From Vibrio jasicida CAIM 1864 = LMG 25398 (GTDB taxonomy: Bacteria; Pseudomonadota; Gammaproteobacteria; Enterobacterales; Vibrionaceae): a stretch of DNA of 64,000 bases. Where the stretch lies: assembly GCF_000400365.1 (NCBI RefSeq), contig NZ_BAOG01000055.1, forward strand, positions 1 through 64,000. The letters run 5' to 3'. Below, piece after piece: positions 49,095-57,435 of this stretch. Within the stretch, counting starts at the first letter, position 1. The number at the start of each line of letters is the position of its first letter. The position numbers and the translations under genes are program-made. The notes below the pieces were generated by a model. It was not told the DNA's origin. It saw only the letters and a list, made by a program, of their open reading frames with translations, and searched no databases.

Positions 49095-49283
49095 AACTGT
49101 TTCCTCAGCGTTAGTAAGATCAGCAGACCTCAGTAACGCGAATTTATTGGTTTGGTATTGAGGAGGTTTGTCTCTCTCCCGTTGTGTACAGCTACTATAG
49201 ATTTGTTATAAGATGAGAAAAATAAGCTAAATGGCACATAATTGGTGCTTTAATAGCAACAATGGTTTTTTAGGTAAGGCGTT

Positions 49284-50234
49284 ATGGATTTCTCTAGTCG
49301 TTTATTGCTGTTACTTGAAGTGGTCGAGCTTGGCTCGTTCACCAAGGTATCAGAACAGAAGAATGTGGATCGTTCGGTGATCTCAAAACAGATCAGCCGT
49401 CTGGAAGAGGAGTTGGGCGTTCGATTGCTCAACCGAACCACGCGCTCTTTATCGTTAACGGCTGCTGGGAATGAAATGGTCAACCAAGCCAAATCTCTTC
49501 GGTCACTTCTCAGTGATACTCACCGTTTGGCGCAGAATTATCACGAAGAGCCTCGTGGTGTCTTGCGCATTACCAGTTCGACCATGTTCGGACGTCAATA
49601 TGTTCAAGATGCGATTTCGGTGTTTCAACAACAATACCCAGATGTGGAGTTTGAACTGCGCTTAGAAGATCGCATGGTTGATATGGTGCAAGAGGGGTTT
49701 GATATTGGCTTCCGCATCGGACGACCTAAAAACTCGAGCTTGATTACTCGAAAGATTGCGCGAAGTCGCCTGTTGATTGTTGCCGCCCCAGCGTTTTTAG
49801 AAAAGCATGGTGAGGTGAACAGTTTAGAGAAATTGGAATCTTTACCCGCCACTATTTACGCCGCCCCAGGTCTGTTATTCGATAAATTCGGCTATCACGA
49901 TGACCAAGGCAAACAACAGCACTTTCAGCTTAATGTCGCTTATAAAGTGAATGATGTGGAAATGTTGGCAAGAAGCGCAGCAGGAGGAAATACCCTTGCT
50001 GTGGTGACTGCACAAATGGTTCAAGACGAAATCAAGCAAGGCAAGCTAGTGCCAATCATGACGCACTTGAACATTGATGATTTCGGCACCTTCTATGCAG
50101 TCTATCCACACCGTGATGCGCCGATCAAAACTAAGTTATTTATCGACACACTCAAATCCATTGTGGGAGAAGAGACGCCCATTTGGGAGAAGAACATCCC
50201 AAACTTCGACAAGATGTACGGGCGAGGGAAGTAG
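49284..50234 (+). CDS. LysR-type transcriptional regulator
   Basis: A 316-aa LysR regulator of the CrgA-like group: helix-turn-helix FTKVSEQKNVDRSVISKQISRLE (about 17-40) and an effector domain starting RGVLRITSSTMFGRQYV. It diverges from the enoyl-CoA hydratase gene across 189 bp and is the probable regulator of it. The ORF closes 6 nt before the convergent metalloprotease-like gene. Confidence 0.92.
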   Translation: MDFSSRLLLLLEVVELGSFTKVSEQKNVDRSVISKQISRLEEELGVRLLNRTTRSLSLTAAGNEMVNQAKSLRSLLSDTHRLAQNYHEEPRGVLRITSSTMFGRQYVQDAISVFQQQYPDVEFELRLEDRMVDMVQEGFDIGFRIGRPKNSSLITRKIARSRLLIVAAPAFLEKHGEVNSLEKLESLPATIYAAPGLLFDKFGYHDDQGKQQHFQLNVAYKVNDVEMLARSAAGGNTLAVVTAQMVQDEIKQGKLVPIMTHLNIDDFGTFYAVYPHRDAPIKTKLFIDTLKSIVGEETPIWEKNIPNFDKMYGRGK

Positions 50235-50240
50235 AGAGCA

Positions 50241-50960
50241 TTAGTAGTACTTATTCTCGGTAAACTCAATCCACTCATCAAACACTTGTTCCAGCGGTTT
50301 ATCGGTCACTTTAGAGATGTCACCATTGGTTTGAATAAGGGTGATTAACCCATCCGAACCATAACTTTGCTGGATAAACTCACCAATGCTATAACCGATA
50401 CGGTACACGGCTCCTTGGCTATCCCAACCGTTACCTTCTTTAAGAATTTTTGCGTATTGTCTAAATTCCTCTTTTGTTGATGGTTTACGCCAGCCATATT
50501 CTTTTTCGGCTTCATAACAAGCGATCGCTTCCCAGAGCCATCTTGGATTGTTGATAATATTAGGGTTTATTGCAGTCGTTACTAGATGTACATATTCATG
50601 GTATGCGGTGTCCATTGTACTTTGGGAACCTGTATCGCGGAGTAATATTTCATTCTCGCTTATATAGCCCGTAGACCAAGGGTAACTCTGACCTAAAAGG
50701 TGTTTTTGATAGGCTAAATATTGGTTTCGGTCTTTCCAAATCCTTACCGTAATCGGTGGCATTTCTTTTACTTTAAAATCAGTAATCAGCTGAGGAGTTT
50801 TACTCGTAAGTTGATGATTAATATGTTCGACAATGGAATCATCTACGCCAGAATAAAGCACATACTTAAACTGTCCTTTATCAATGAAAGACTCTTTTGT
50901 TGCAGAGTTAGAGAAAAATGAAAACAGAGCCAAAAGAACGACAATACATCTCATAATCAC
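50241..50960 (-). CDS. Exported zinc-metalloprotease-like protein (peptidase MA-type)
   Basis: A 239-aa exported protein (signal peptide about 1-19). It has the gluzincin motif HEYVH at residues 121-125 and a downstream glutamate in RWLWEAIACYEAE (E144), the spacing of HExxH...E zinc proteases of the peptidase-MA superfamily. The N-terminal half (about 25-95) is a beta-rich prodomain-like region with KEMPPITVRIWKDRNQY. It is smaller than most secreted proteases. No operon partner is evident. Confidence 0.75.
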   Translation of the reverse strand: MIMRCIVVLLALFSFFSNSATKESFIDKGQFKYVLYSGVDDSIVEHINHQLTSKTPQLITDFKVKEMPPITVRIWKDRNQYLAYQKHLLGQSYPWSTGYISENEILLRDTGSQSTMDTAYHEYVHLVTTAINPNIINNPRWLWEAIACYEAEKEYGWRKPSTKEEFRQYAKILKEGNGWDSQGAVYRIGYSIGEFIQQSYGSDGLITLIQTNGDISKVTDKPLEQVFDEWIEFTENKYY

Positions 50961-51121
50961 CCTTCCTTAAGAATTTATAAAACTCTATTGGTAGATGAAG
51001 TGAGGCGTATTTACCAGCAACAAATCTGAATATGCGACGCTCTTCTAGCTAATTCACAAGCGACATGGATTAGATCGGAGAACACTGTCCATGTATCCGC
51101 TGAACTGCTCAATAATCAACT

Positions 51122-51607
51122 TTACCCATTACGGCGAGTTTTAATCGCTTGGCGTATATTCTGACGTTGTTCTTTACTCAGAGATCGTACTTTATCTCTC
51201 ATTGGAACGGCTGCCGCACCATTACCCCATTTCACATCGGGTACTTGAATAATGTTGCCATCAGGGCCTTGAATCTGGACTGAATTACGTTCGCTGCCTT
51301 CGACATAGCTAATTTGATACATGGCTTCACCATTGATTTCACTGATGATGACATAGTTATCAGCTACAACTTGGACTTCCCACTTTACATTTGGGTTGTC
51401 ACATTGAATGCAGATAGGGTTGTCCCAGCCACCATCTACGATAGGTAGATCGTTATCTGGTGGTGGCATTATTCCCCATTCGCCATCAACGATGGGTAAT
51501 TCATTATCTGGGATGCTAGCTTCTGGCGAGTTTCCTCCTGACGAGCCCGAAGAGGAGCACCCCATGAGCAGAGCGGAAGAGATAGCAATTGCGATATATT
51601 TTTTCAT
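51122..51607 (-). CDS. Lipoprotein with a duplicated PDN(E/D)LPIVDG motif
   Basis: A 161-aa lipoprotein with lipobox LLMGC (Cys 17) and a Ser/Gly linker. A 14-residue unit occurs twice (PDNELPIVDGEWG and PDNDLPIVDGGWD, about 33 and 50), then a beta-rich domain with two close Cys (CIQCDN) and a basic C-terminal helix (SKEQRQNIRQAIKTRR). No family is recognised. SD AGGAAAAAC lies before the ATG. Confidence 0.7.
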   Translation of the reverse strand: MKKYIAIAISSALLMGCSSSGSSGGNSPEASIPDNELPIVDGEWGIMPPPDNDLPIVDGGWDNPICIQCDNPNVKWEVQVVADNYVIISEINGEAMYQISYVEGSERNSVQIQGPDGNIIQVPDVKWGNGAAAVPMRDKVRSLSKEQRQNIRQAIKTRRNG

Positions 51608-51713
51608 CAGTTTTTCCTCTGGAATAAGGTTTACATGACCGTTCTCGCGCTAGTCTGATCCGTAAGTCTGTGGGAGAGCGTGACACTATTCGATGGGGAA
51701 AATATATCGAATC

Positions 51714-51739
51714 AACTGGCGCTTATCTAAGCACCAGTT
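51714..51739 (-). terminator. Hairpin between the TetR gene and the lipoprotein gene
   Basis: AACTGG-C-GCTT pairs with AAGC-A-CCAGTT around ATCT. It lies 130 nt beyond the TetR stop, in a 260-bp gap that also holds a second small hairpin (51752-51766) and a run of seven G (51779-51785). Termination is possible but no T tract is present. Confidence 0.35.
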
Positions 51740-51868
51740 GTTATTCAAGTCATAACCTTGGGTTATTAATGTAGGAGAGGGGGGGCGGGCAGTTTCTAGT
51801 GCTGGACGGAAGTGTTAAGCTAGGCACATGATAATCAAAATGTATCAAGGAATACTCTTGCCAGAGAG

Positions 51869-52414
51869 CTAGTGTAAGATACGTTCGACCTGCTCAATAA
51901 CATAAGCCACTTCTAGCGCTTTACCCAACATCAACTGATGGTTCAGCAGCCCTAGTATTAGGGTATAAAGCGATTCTTTGTGCTTCGCTGAAACGTAGTT
52001 TTCTAGCATCGTTATGTACTTTTGATTCGCAAGCAACATGCATGGGTCGGTGGCAATGTTTTCTTGTCCAATCACATCAATGTAATCAGAGACAAGCTTC
52101 ATCTCTTGGAAGAAACGCGGAGCCATTTGTTGGAAGATCAATACGAAGTTTTCGACTTGTTGCTCTGTACTCGCTTCACTTGAGTTTGGTCTGTCTGCGA
52201 GCACTTCTGCGTCAAAGTTGACGATGGCCTCTGTTGCGGCTTTGAACAGTTCATCCTTACTTTTGTAATAGTGATAAACTGCACTTTTGCTCATTCCTAA
52301 CTGTTCGCACAGCTGTCTCATACCAATATTTTTGTAACCGAACTCAAGGAACACTTCGGTTGCTTTTAAGGCAATTTCTCTACGTCTGCTTTCATGATCG
52401 ACGATCTTCGGCAT
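51869..52414 (-). CDS. TetR family transcriptional regulator
   Basis: A 181-aa TetR-type repressor with N-terminal helix-turn-helix (ATEVFLEFGYKNIGMRQLCEQLGMSKSAVYHYYKSKDELF, about 15-53) and an all-helical ligand domain. It is divergent from a membrane-protein/SDR pair; two GACC-N4-GG(T/A)C operators sit between them, one beside each promoter. Ligand is unknown. Confidence 0.92.
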   Translation of the reverse strand: MPKIVDHESRRREIALKATEVFLEFGYKNIGMRQLCEQLGMSKSAVYHYYKSKDELFKAATEAIVNFDAEVLADRPNSSEASTEQQVENFVLIFQQMAPRFFQEMKLVSDYIDVIGQENIATDPCMLLANQKYITMLENYVSAKHKESLYTLILGLLNHQLMLGKALEVAYVIEQVERILH

Positions 52415-52472
52415 GGTTTTCTTCTCAGTTTTTGTTACCGCAATGCCTCGCAGTATAACACAAGATCTTTTA

Positions 52473-52492
52473 TTTAGACCAACTGGACAAAA
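52473..52492. promoter_or_regulatory. TetR-type operator 1 (TTTAGACC-AACT-GGACAAAA)
   Basis: A near-palindromic GACC-N4-GGAC site lies 59 bp upstream of the TetR start. It is framed by the outer inverted repeat AAGATCTTTT (52462-52471) and AAAAGATCTT (52491-52500). The core resembles NemR-type boxes. Confidence 0.6.
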
Positions 52493-52528
52493 AAGATCTT
52501 TACCTGGTGCTCAAAGCGTACTAATTTA

Positions 52529-52548
52529 AAAAGACCGGATGGTCGAAA
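52529..52548. promoter_or_regulatory. TetR-type operator 2 (AAAAGACC-GGAT-GGTCGAAA)
   Basis: A GACC-N4-GGTC palindrome 56 bp centre to centre from operator 1 and 12 bp before the start codon of the divergent membrane-protein gene, overlapping its likely promoter or leader. Confidence 0.6.
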
Positions 52549-52560
52549 TAAGGTTTTAGT

Positions 52561-53154
52561 ATGAAAATTGATTGGAGTGTTCCTCAAGCAAGAGCGGGTT
52601 TCTGGGGTGGAGTTGACAAGCTGATTGGCCCGGGCGCAACGAAAGCAGAAAAGAATTTGCAGCTGTATGTGCCTTATGCTGCTGGCTTTTTCATGGTGGT
52701 TTATGCGTACTTTGCACAACTAGGTTGGTCTGCGACTCAATATGTCATCGCGGGTTTGCTCACAGTGGATATTATCGGCGGCATTATTACCAATGCGACG
52801 TCTACGGCAAAGCGCTGGTTTCATCGTGAAGGGCAAGGCTTTAAGCAGCACATGAGCTTTATTCTGACTCATTTCGTGCAGCTTTCTCTCTACAGCTGGG
52901 CGTTCTTGAACTTCGATATCATGTGGATTGTTGTGATCGGTGGTTACATGGTTCTGGCATGTAGCCTAGTCATGAAAACACCGTTGTATTTACAACGCCC
53001 TGTGGCGCTAACTCTGTATTCTCTGAGTGTGATTATTTCGATTTACTGGGCACAAGCACCACAAGGTTTGGAATGGTTTTTACCACTGTTCTACCTAAAG
53101 TTATTGGTGAGCCACGTATTGCGTGAAGAACCATACCGACCAGAACAAGAATAG
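52561..53154 (+). CDS. Membrane protein in a TetR-controlled operon
   Basis: A 197-aa protein with five predicted helices (about 38-57, 60-82, 97-115, 121-140 and 148-166) after a hydrophilic start. I do not recognise a named family. AAGG lies about 8 nt before the ATG. It is followed by an atypical SDR gene with an 11-nt gap and preceded by two TetR operators, so it is likely induced with the SDR by a small ligand. Confidence 0.72.
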   Translation: MKIDWSVPQARAGFWGGVDKLIGPGATKAEKNLQLYVPYAAGFFMVVYAYFAQLGWSATQYVIAGLLTVDIIGGIITNATSTAKRWFHREGQGFKQHMSFILTHFVQLSLYSWAFLNFDIMWIVVIGGYMVLACSLVMKTPLYLQRPVALTLYSLSVIISIYWAQAPQGLEWFLPLFYLKLLVSHVLREEPYRPEQE

Positions 53155-53165
53155 GACATCATATT

Positions 53166-54035
53166 ATGAAAACGCACCCTCGAATTTTAATTGCGGGCTC
53201 AACGGGGTACTTAGGCTCGAATATTGTTGAATCCCTGATGGAGCAGCAAGCCGAATTTAAAGCGTTGGCAAGAAACAAAACCAAGCTCCTTGCGATGGGT
53301 CTACAAGAGTCGCAGGTAATAGAAGTTCAAGTAACTCAGCCCGATGAGCTTAAAGGCGTTTGCGAAGGTGTGGACGTTGTTATCTCATGCTTGGGCATTA
53401 CTCGTCAGCAAGATGGATTAGGTTATTTGGATGTCGACTACCAAGCAAATTTGAACTTGCTTGAAGAAGCAGAGCGAGCTGGTGTCGGTAAATTCATCTA
53501 CATCTCTGCGTTTAATGCTCAGAAATATCCTCAAGTTCGTCTGCTAGAGGCGAAAGAGCGCTTTGCGAGCCGGCTTCTAAAATCAACAAAATTAACCCCT
53601 TGTGTGATTCGCCCGAACGGCTTTTTCTCTGATATTACCGAGGTGTACAACATGGCGAAGTCGGGTCGAGTGTTTACTTTTGGCGATGGTGAAAACTTGC
53701 TTAACCCCATTCACGGAAAAGACTTGGCGAGATTTTGCTTAGAAGCGATTGAACGAAATGACACAGAATTAGATGTCGGTGGTCCAGATGTTTTGTCAGT
53801 CAATAATATTGCTTGGCTCGCGTTCAAATCTCAAAACAAAGTGGAGAAAAATACGCACCTACCAGACTTCCTGCGCGCAGCAGGGTTATTGATAGTACGT
53901 CACTTGCCGGAGAAATGGGGCGGTTCTGCTGAGTTCTTCCTGACCATGTTAGGCGGTGACAATATCGCACCGACTTATGGTCATCATCGACTGGAAGACT
54001 ACTTTCGCAAGCTCTCTGAAGAAGACAACATCTGA
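53166..54035 (+). CDS. Atypical SDR / NmrA-like NAD(P)-binding protein
   Basis: A 289-aa Rossmann-fold protein with the nucleotide-binding motif AGSTGYLGSN (about 10-19) and an NmrA/isoflavone-reductase-like layout (ARNKTKL after strand 2, VDVVISCLG, IYISAFNAQKYP, CVIRPNGFFSD). The catalytic Tyr-x-x-x-Lys of classical SDRs is absent, so it may bind rather than reduce, or act as an NADP-linked reductase of unusual substrate. It is the second gene of the TetR-controlled pair. Confidence 0.85.
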   Translation: MKTHPRILIAGSTGYLGSNIVESLMEQQAEFKALARNKTKLLAMGLQESQVIEVQVTQPDELKGVCEGVDVVISCLGITRQQDGLGYLDVDYQANLNLLEEAERAGVGKFIYISAFNAQKYPQVRLLEAKERFASRLLKSTKLTPCVIRPNGFFSDITEVYNMAKSGRVFTFGDGENLLNPIHGKDLARFCLEAIERNDTELDVGGPDVLSVNNIAWLAFKSQNKVEKNTHLPDFLRAAGLLIVRHLPEKWGGSAEFFLTMLGGDNIAPTYGHHRLEDYFRKLSEEDNI

Positions 54036-54163
54036 ATCAATTCATCGATTTAAACGGGACTCCACCCAAGTACTCAACCATGACTTTGGTTAGAAAGGGG
54101 GAGGTCATGTGCTTCATTGTCGATAAAGTAAACAATGTCTGAATCGTTAGCAGGGAGCACTTC

Positions 54164-55246
54164 ATGAACCAACGCCAATTACAGCAGCAAGTATTTGACT
54201 TAAGTGATCAAAACTTAATTGTCGGCAATGTGGATCAATGTCCATTGCCACCAGAAATCTTGGCGTTTACGACAGCGAACTCAGAGTATGTTGTCGAAAC
54301 GTTTGAAAGTGGTTTGACGGCGCAGGTATTTCATATTCGTGTCGGCGGACGAGACTATACGCTCAAGAAAAAACGCCCACAGGCGAAAGTGCAAAACCCT
54401 GATGGTCAGTACTCCTTTCTGAATGAAGTTCAACGCCGTCTTGATTTTCAAACTCAAAAAGACAATCCGAATTTAACTGAGGATTTTAAACACATTGTTG
54501 AGACTGTTTATGCTGATTATCGTTTAGGAATCATTGTTTCAGATTGGATTGAAGGTTCGCCAATTCAAGCCCTAACTGAGGACTTACTAAGGCAGTTATT
54601 CTCGACTCTATTTGTCTGTGAGCGAAGTGGGTTGTTTGAGTGGGATTTGTGTTCAGGGAACTTGCTGGTGGATAAACAAGGTCAGCTAAAGTTGTTCGAT
54701 TTTGGTTATATGTATCGGTTTGACCCGTTAAGAGAGTTCAACAGCAATGGTATGCATGACCCTATGTTTGATGCTTGTGAGCGGTTTGAAACACGCTTCC
54801 TCTCTGGTTGGTTATTGGAGCAAGATTATTCCCGAAAAGAGGCAATGCAGCTATTCAAAAACGTGAAACAACAAGGCTTTAAGATGCTTGAATACAAGCG
54901 GGACTGCTTAGTTCAAAACGATGCCGTGCCAGAAATCGTAGAGCGAGTGCAAACGTCTATGGAAAAGATACAAACAGCGCTAAAGTCTGATGCTGAGTTG
55001 GAACATCTTTTTACGCTTGAGATGTTTCGTTCGCATGTGCTCGATATTGAAGATGATTTGGATGGTAAAAGTTGCACGCCAACCACAATTAAACGTGTGC
55101 AGTTTGTTTTAGATATGCTGCAGCAACATTATGGTTTGTTGGTTGAAGGTGGTGCGTTGTTTTATCAAAATGCCGCTAAGAGTAAAGCCGAACTGATTCA
55201 AACCTACCAAGAGAAACACGAATTGGTGCTGCAGTACCAACTTTAG
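54164..55246 (+). CDS. Kinase-fold protein with HRD- and DFG-like motifs
   Basis: A 360-aa cytosolic protein with a protein-kinase-like core in its first half: a lysine in YTLKKKRPQ (K68-K70, beta-3), E88 in FLNEVQ (alpha-C), D161 with N166 in EWDLCSGNLLVD (catalytic loop) and D179 in LFDFGY (DFG). The glycine loop is replaced by FESGLTAQVF. It resembles RIO/KdkA/YrbL-like atypical kinases rather than classical ones. The second half is helical and unassigned. SD AGGGAGC lies seven bases before the ATG. It is a stand-alone gene; substrate is unknown. Confidence 0.72.
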   Translation: MNQRQLQQQVFDLSDQNLIVGNVDQCPLPPEILAFTTANSEYVVETFESGLTAQVFHIRVGGRDYTLKKKRPQAKVQNPDGQYSFLNEVQRRLDFQTQKDNPNLTEDFKHIVETVYADYRLGIIVSDWIEGSPIQALTEDLLRQLFSTLFVCERSGLFEWDLCSGNLLVDKQGQLKLFDFGYMYRFDPLREFNSNGMHDPMFDACERFETRFLSGWLLEQDYSRKEAMQLFKNVKQQGFKMLEYKRDCLVQNDAVPEIVERVQTSMEKIQTALKSDAELEHLFTLEMFRSHVLDIEDDLDGKSCTPTTIKRVQFVLDMLQQHYGLLVEGGALFYQNAAKSKAELIQTYQEKHELVLQYQL

Positions 55247-55268
55247 TTTTCGGCGTCGAGAAAACAAA

Positions 55269-55293
55269 AAAAGCACACGAGAGGTGTGCTTTT
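55269..55293. terminator. Bidirectional terminator between the kinase-like and rhodanese genes
   Basis: AAAAGCACAC pairs perfectly with GTGTGCTTTT over a 5-nt loop. The upstream A run gives T residues on the other strand. Confidence 0.9.
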
Positions 55294-55326
55294 CCATTCC
55301 ATAGTCTAGGCAGGTGCTAAGTGGCA

Positions 55327-55677
55327 TTACTTCGCTTGTTGCATCTCAATCAAGCCACCTGCGTTATGAAGGTTGGTAAATCCTTGCGATTGTAGGTACT
55401 GATACGCTTGCCCTGAGCGATTACCACTGCGGCAGTAGAGCACGATTTGCGTATCTTTATCGACATTAGCAAAGTGTTTATCCAACTCAGAAAGCGGAAA
55501 GTTAATCGCATTGTCCAAGTGATCATCGGCAAACTCTTGTGGTGTGCGCACATCGACAACCATTGCGCCTTGCTCAATCCATTGCCAACCCTGCTCTGCA
55601 CGTTCAGAAGCCAATACCGATGGCGCGGTGAAAGCTAAGCTTAAACAAGTGAATACAATCGGTAGTAGTTTTTTCAT
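55327..55677 (-). CDS. Periplasmic rhodanese (PspE-like)
   Basis: A 116-aa single-domain rhodanese with a signal peptide (cleavage after VLA, about residue 23). The active-site loop is CRSGNRS (Cys about 82), the form that transfers sulfane sulfur from thiosulfate to an acceptor. Other family elements are VVDVRTPQEFADDHL and GFTNLHNAGG. E. coli PspE is the closest known relative by size and location. Single-gene unit. Confidence 0.92.
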   Translation of the reverse strand: MKKLLPIVFTCLSLAFTAPSVLASERAEQGWQWIEQGAMVVDVRTPQEFADDHLDNAINFPLSELDKHFANVDKDTQIVLYCRSGNRSGQAYQYLQSQGFTNLHNAGGLIEMQQAK

Positions 55678-55785
55678 TGAGTTCCTTTCCTCAAGGTCAA
55701 TTACCCTAAACAGTATTGACGAGAATTATACGTGTGATTATCAAACTTCGATGTGGCATTGGTCGAAATGTCGTAATTCAGCGTG

Positions 55786-56397
55786 TTATGACTTCAATCC
55801 TAACATGGTACCAAACACCAGTAAGCCAGCGCCACAAGCTTGATTCAACCTATGTTTCATGCGCAGTAATAAGCTCTGTAATCGCGGTGAGGTAAACAAG
55901 ATGGCAACCATAGAAAACCAAATCCCGTGCAGCGCAATCATGTAGACACCGTAACCCAAAGCTAGGTGTTGCGATTCTGTATTCGGATCGATGACTTGGC
56001 TAAAGATACTCAAGAAGAACAACATGGTTTTTGGGTTAAGTACATTGCACAAAAAGCCTTGGAAAAAGAACTGCCAAATGGAGATGCTTTCTTGTGTTTC
56101 CCCCTCTATCTTCTGTTGAGAATCAGCCCCAAAAATCCCTTTCAATCCGAGATAGATCAGATAAGCCGCACCTAAGTAGCGAATCAAGCTGAACAACCAT
56201 TCGTTCTGTGAAATTAAGTAACTGATGCCAAGCAATGAATAGGTAATGTGCACCGAAATCGCAAGACTGATGCCCACGGCGCTCCAAATTCCGGCTTGTC
56301 TGCCCCTGTTGAGGCTGTTTCTAAGAACCAATACAAAATCGGCTCCGGGACTAATAACGATGAGTATGCCTAATAAGGCAAGACTGAAAAGCTCCAT
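55786..56397 (-). CDS. LysE/RhtB family amino-acid exporter
   Basis: A 203-aa inner-membrane protein with six helices and the family start (MELFSLALLGILIVISPGADFVLVLRNSLNRGRQAGI), including the conserved PGAD and GR-x-GI segments. LysE/RhtB proteins export amino acids such as threonine, homoserine or lysine. I start at ATG 56397, with AGGAAA five bases upstream; the longer frame to 56613 overlaps the divergent LysR gene. It is the likely target of that regulator. Confidence 0.92.
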   Translation of the reverse strand: MELFSLALLGILIVISPGADFVLVLRNSLNRGRQAGIWSAVGISLAISVHITYSLLGISYLISQNEWLFSLIRYLGAAYLIYLGLKGIFGADSQQKIEGETQESISIWQFFFQGFLCNVLNPKTMLFFLSIFSQVIDPNTESQHLALGYGVYMIALHGIWFSMVAILFTSPRLQSLLLRMKHRLNQACGAGLLVFGTMLGLKS

Positions 56398-56500
56398 GGT
56401 GTTTCCTATTTCTTCGTTGTTATGAATGGGGCAATTGTAGGTCGAGAGTTCGGAGACTATAATCGAAACAAATTCCGCTAAGTGTGAGAAAAAGTCACAG

Positions 56501-57367
56501 ATGAGGCATCTTAAATCCTTCCATGTTTTCCATGTCGCGGCATCGTCTGCGAGTTTTAGTGAAGCAGCAAATAAGCTCAGTATTACGCATGGCGCAGTGA
56601 GTAAGCAGATCAAAGTGTTGGAGACCTATCTGGCTCAACCTCTGTTCTACAAACAAGGGCGCAATATGCTGCTCACTAAAGAGGGGGAAATGCTGAAAAG
56701 CTATACCGAGCAAGCATTCCAAGCGTTGGAGACTGGCGTGAACAAGCTGGTGCAGGAAAAGCATCAATACCTTGAAGTCTCTTGTGAGCCAACGTTAACC
56801 ATGCGTTGGTTGATGCCGAGGCTTTCCGCGTTTAATGATGGTTGTGACGCAGATGTTCGTCTTTCGACTGCGGGAGGACCTGTAACGCTTGGCTCGACGG
56901 GGCTTGCTATGGCGATTCGTCGAGATGACTTTGAGCCTTTGTATCACTACCCAAAAACCAAGTTGGTGGAAGAGTGGGTAGGTCCAGTGTTTTCACCTGA
57001 CTACTGGCAGCAAGTGAAAGGTGATTTGAACTCCGTGAAGCTATTACACAGCCAAACCAGACCCGAAGCTTGGCAAGAATGGATGCAGCGCTCTGGTGAT
57101 GCGTCGATGAATAGCAAAGCAGAACAGTCTTTTGCACACTTCTATTTCTGCATTCAAGCTGCAGTCGACGGTTTAGGTGCGGCGATGGGCTCTTATCCTT
57201 TGGTGATGGATGATCTCAAACGTGGCAACCTTGTCGCGCCATTTGGTTTTGTGCCGTCAGGGCATGATTATGTCTTATTGACTCAAGACAAAGCACGTTC
57301 TGAACTGGAACAAAAATTTGTCCATTGGCTGCAAAACCAAATGGCGGAGTGTGTGCCCAATAACTAA
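56501..57367 (+). CDS. LysR-type regulator (GcvA-like)
   Basis: A 288-aa LysR protein of the GcvA-like subgroup, recognised by RHLKSFHVFHVAASSASFSEAANKLSITHGAVSKQIKVLE and by the AAVDGLGAAMGSYPLV element late in the effector domain. It diverges from the LysE-type exporter across about 103 bp, the arrangement typical of an exporter and its amino-acid-sensing regulator. Confidence 0.92.
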   Translation: MRHLKSFHVFHVAASSASFSEAANKLSITHGAVSKQIKVLETYLAQPLFYKQGRNMLLTKEGEMLKSYTEQAFQALETGVNKLVQEKHQYLEVSCEPTLTMRWLMPRLSAFNDGCDADVRLSTAGGPVTLGSTGLAMAIRRDDFEPLYHYPKTKLVEEWVGPVFSPDYWQQVKGDLNSVKLLHSQTRPEAWQEWMQRSGDASMNSKAEQSFAHFYFCIQAAVDGLGAAMGSYPLVMDDLKRGNLVAPFGFVPSGHDYVLLTQDKARSELEQKFVHWLQNQMAECVPNN

Positions 57368-57384
57368 GCATTTTTTTGAAAATA

Positions 57385-57412
57385 AAAGGTCAGCGCTTGC
57401 GAACTGACCTTT
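57385..57412. terminator. Terminator between the LysR gene and the GH92 genes
   Basis: AAAGGTCAG pairs with CTGACCTTT around a 10-nt loop that itself contains CGC/GCG. On the minus strand it is followed by TTATTTTC, so it mainly ends the GH92 transcript. Confidence 0.8.
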
Positions 57413-57435
57413 GAAGAGGGAAGAGTGATAGAGGT

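Noticed and set aside
52474..52719. 81-codon minus-strand frame over the TetR divergon
   Set aside because: It crosses the operators and the start of the membrane-protein gene antisense, with no ribosome-binding site.
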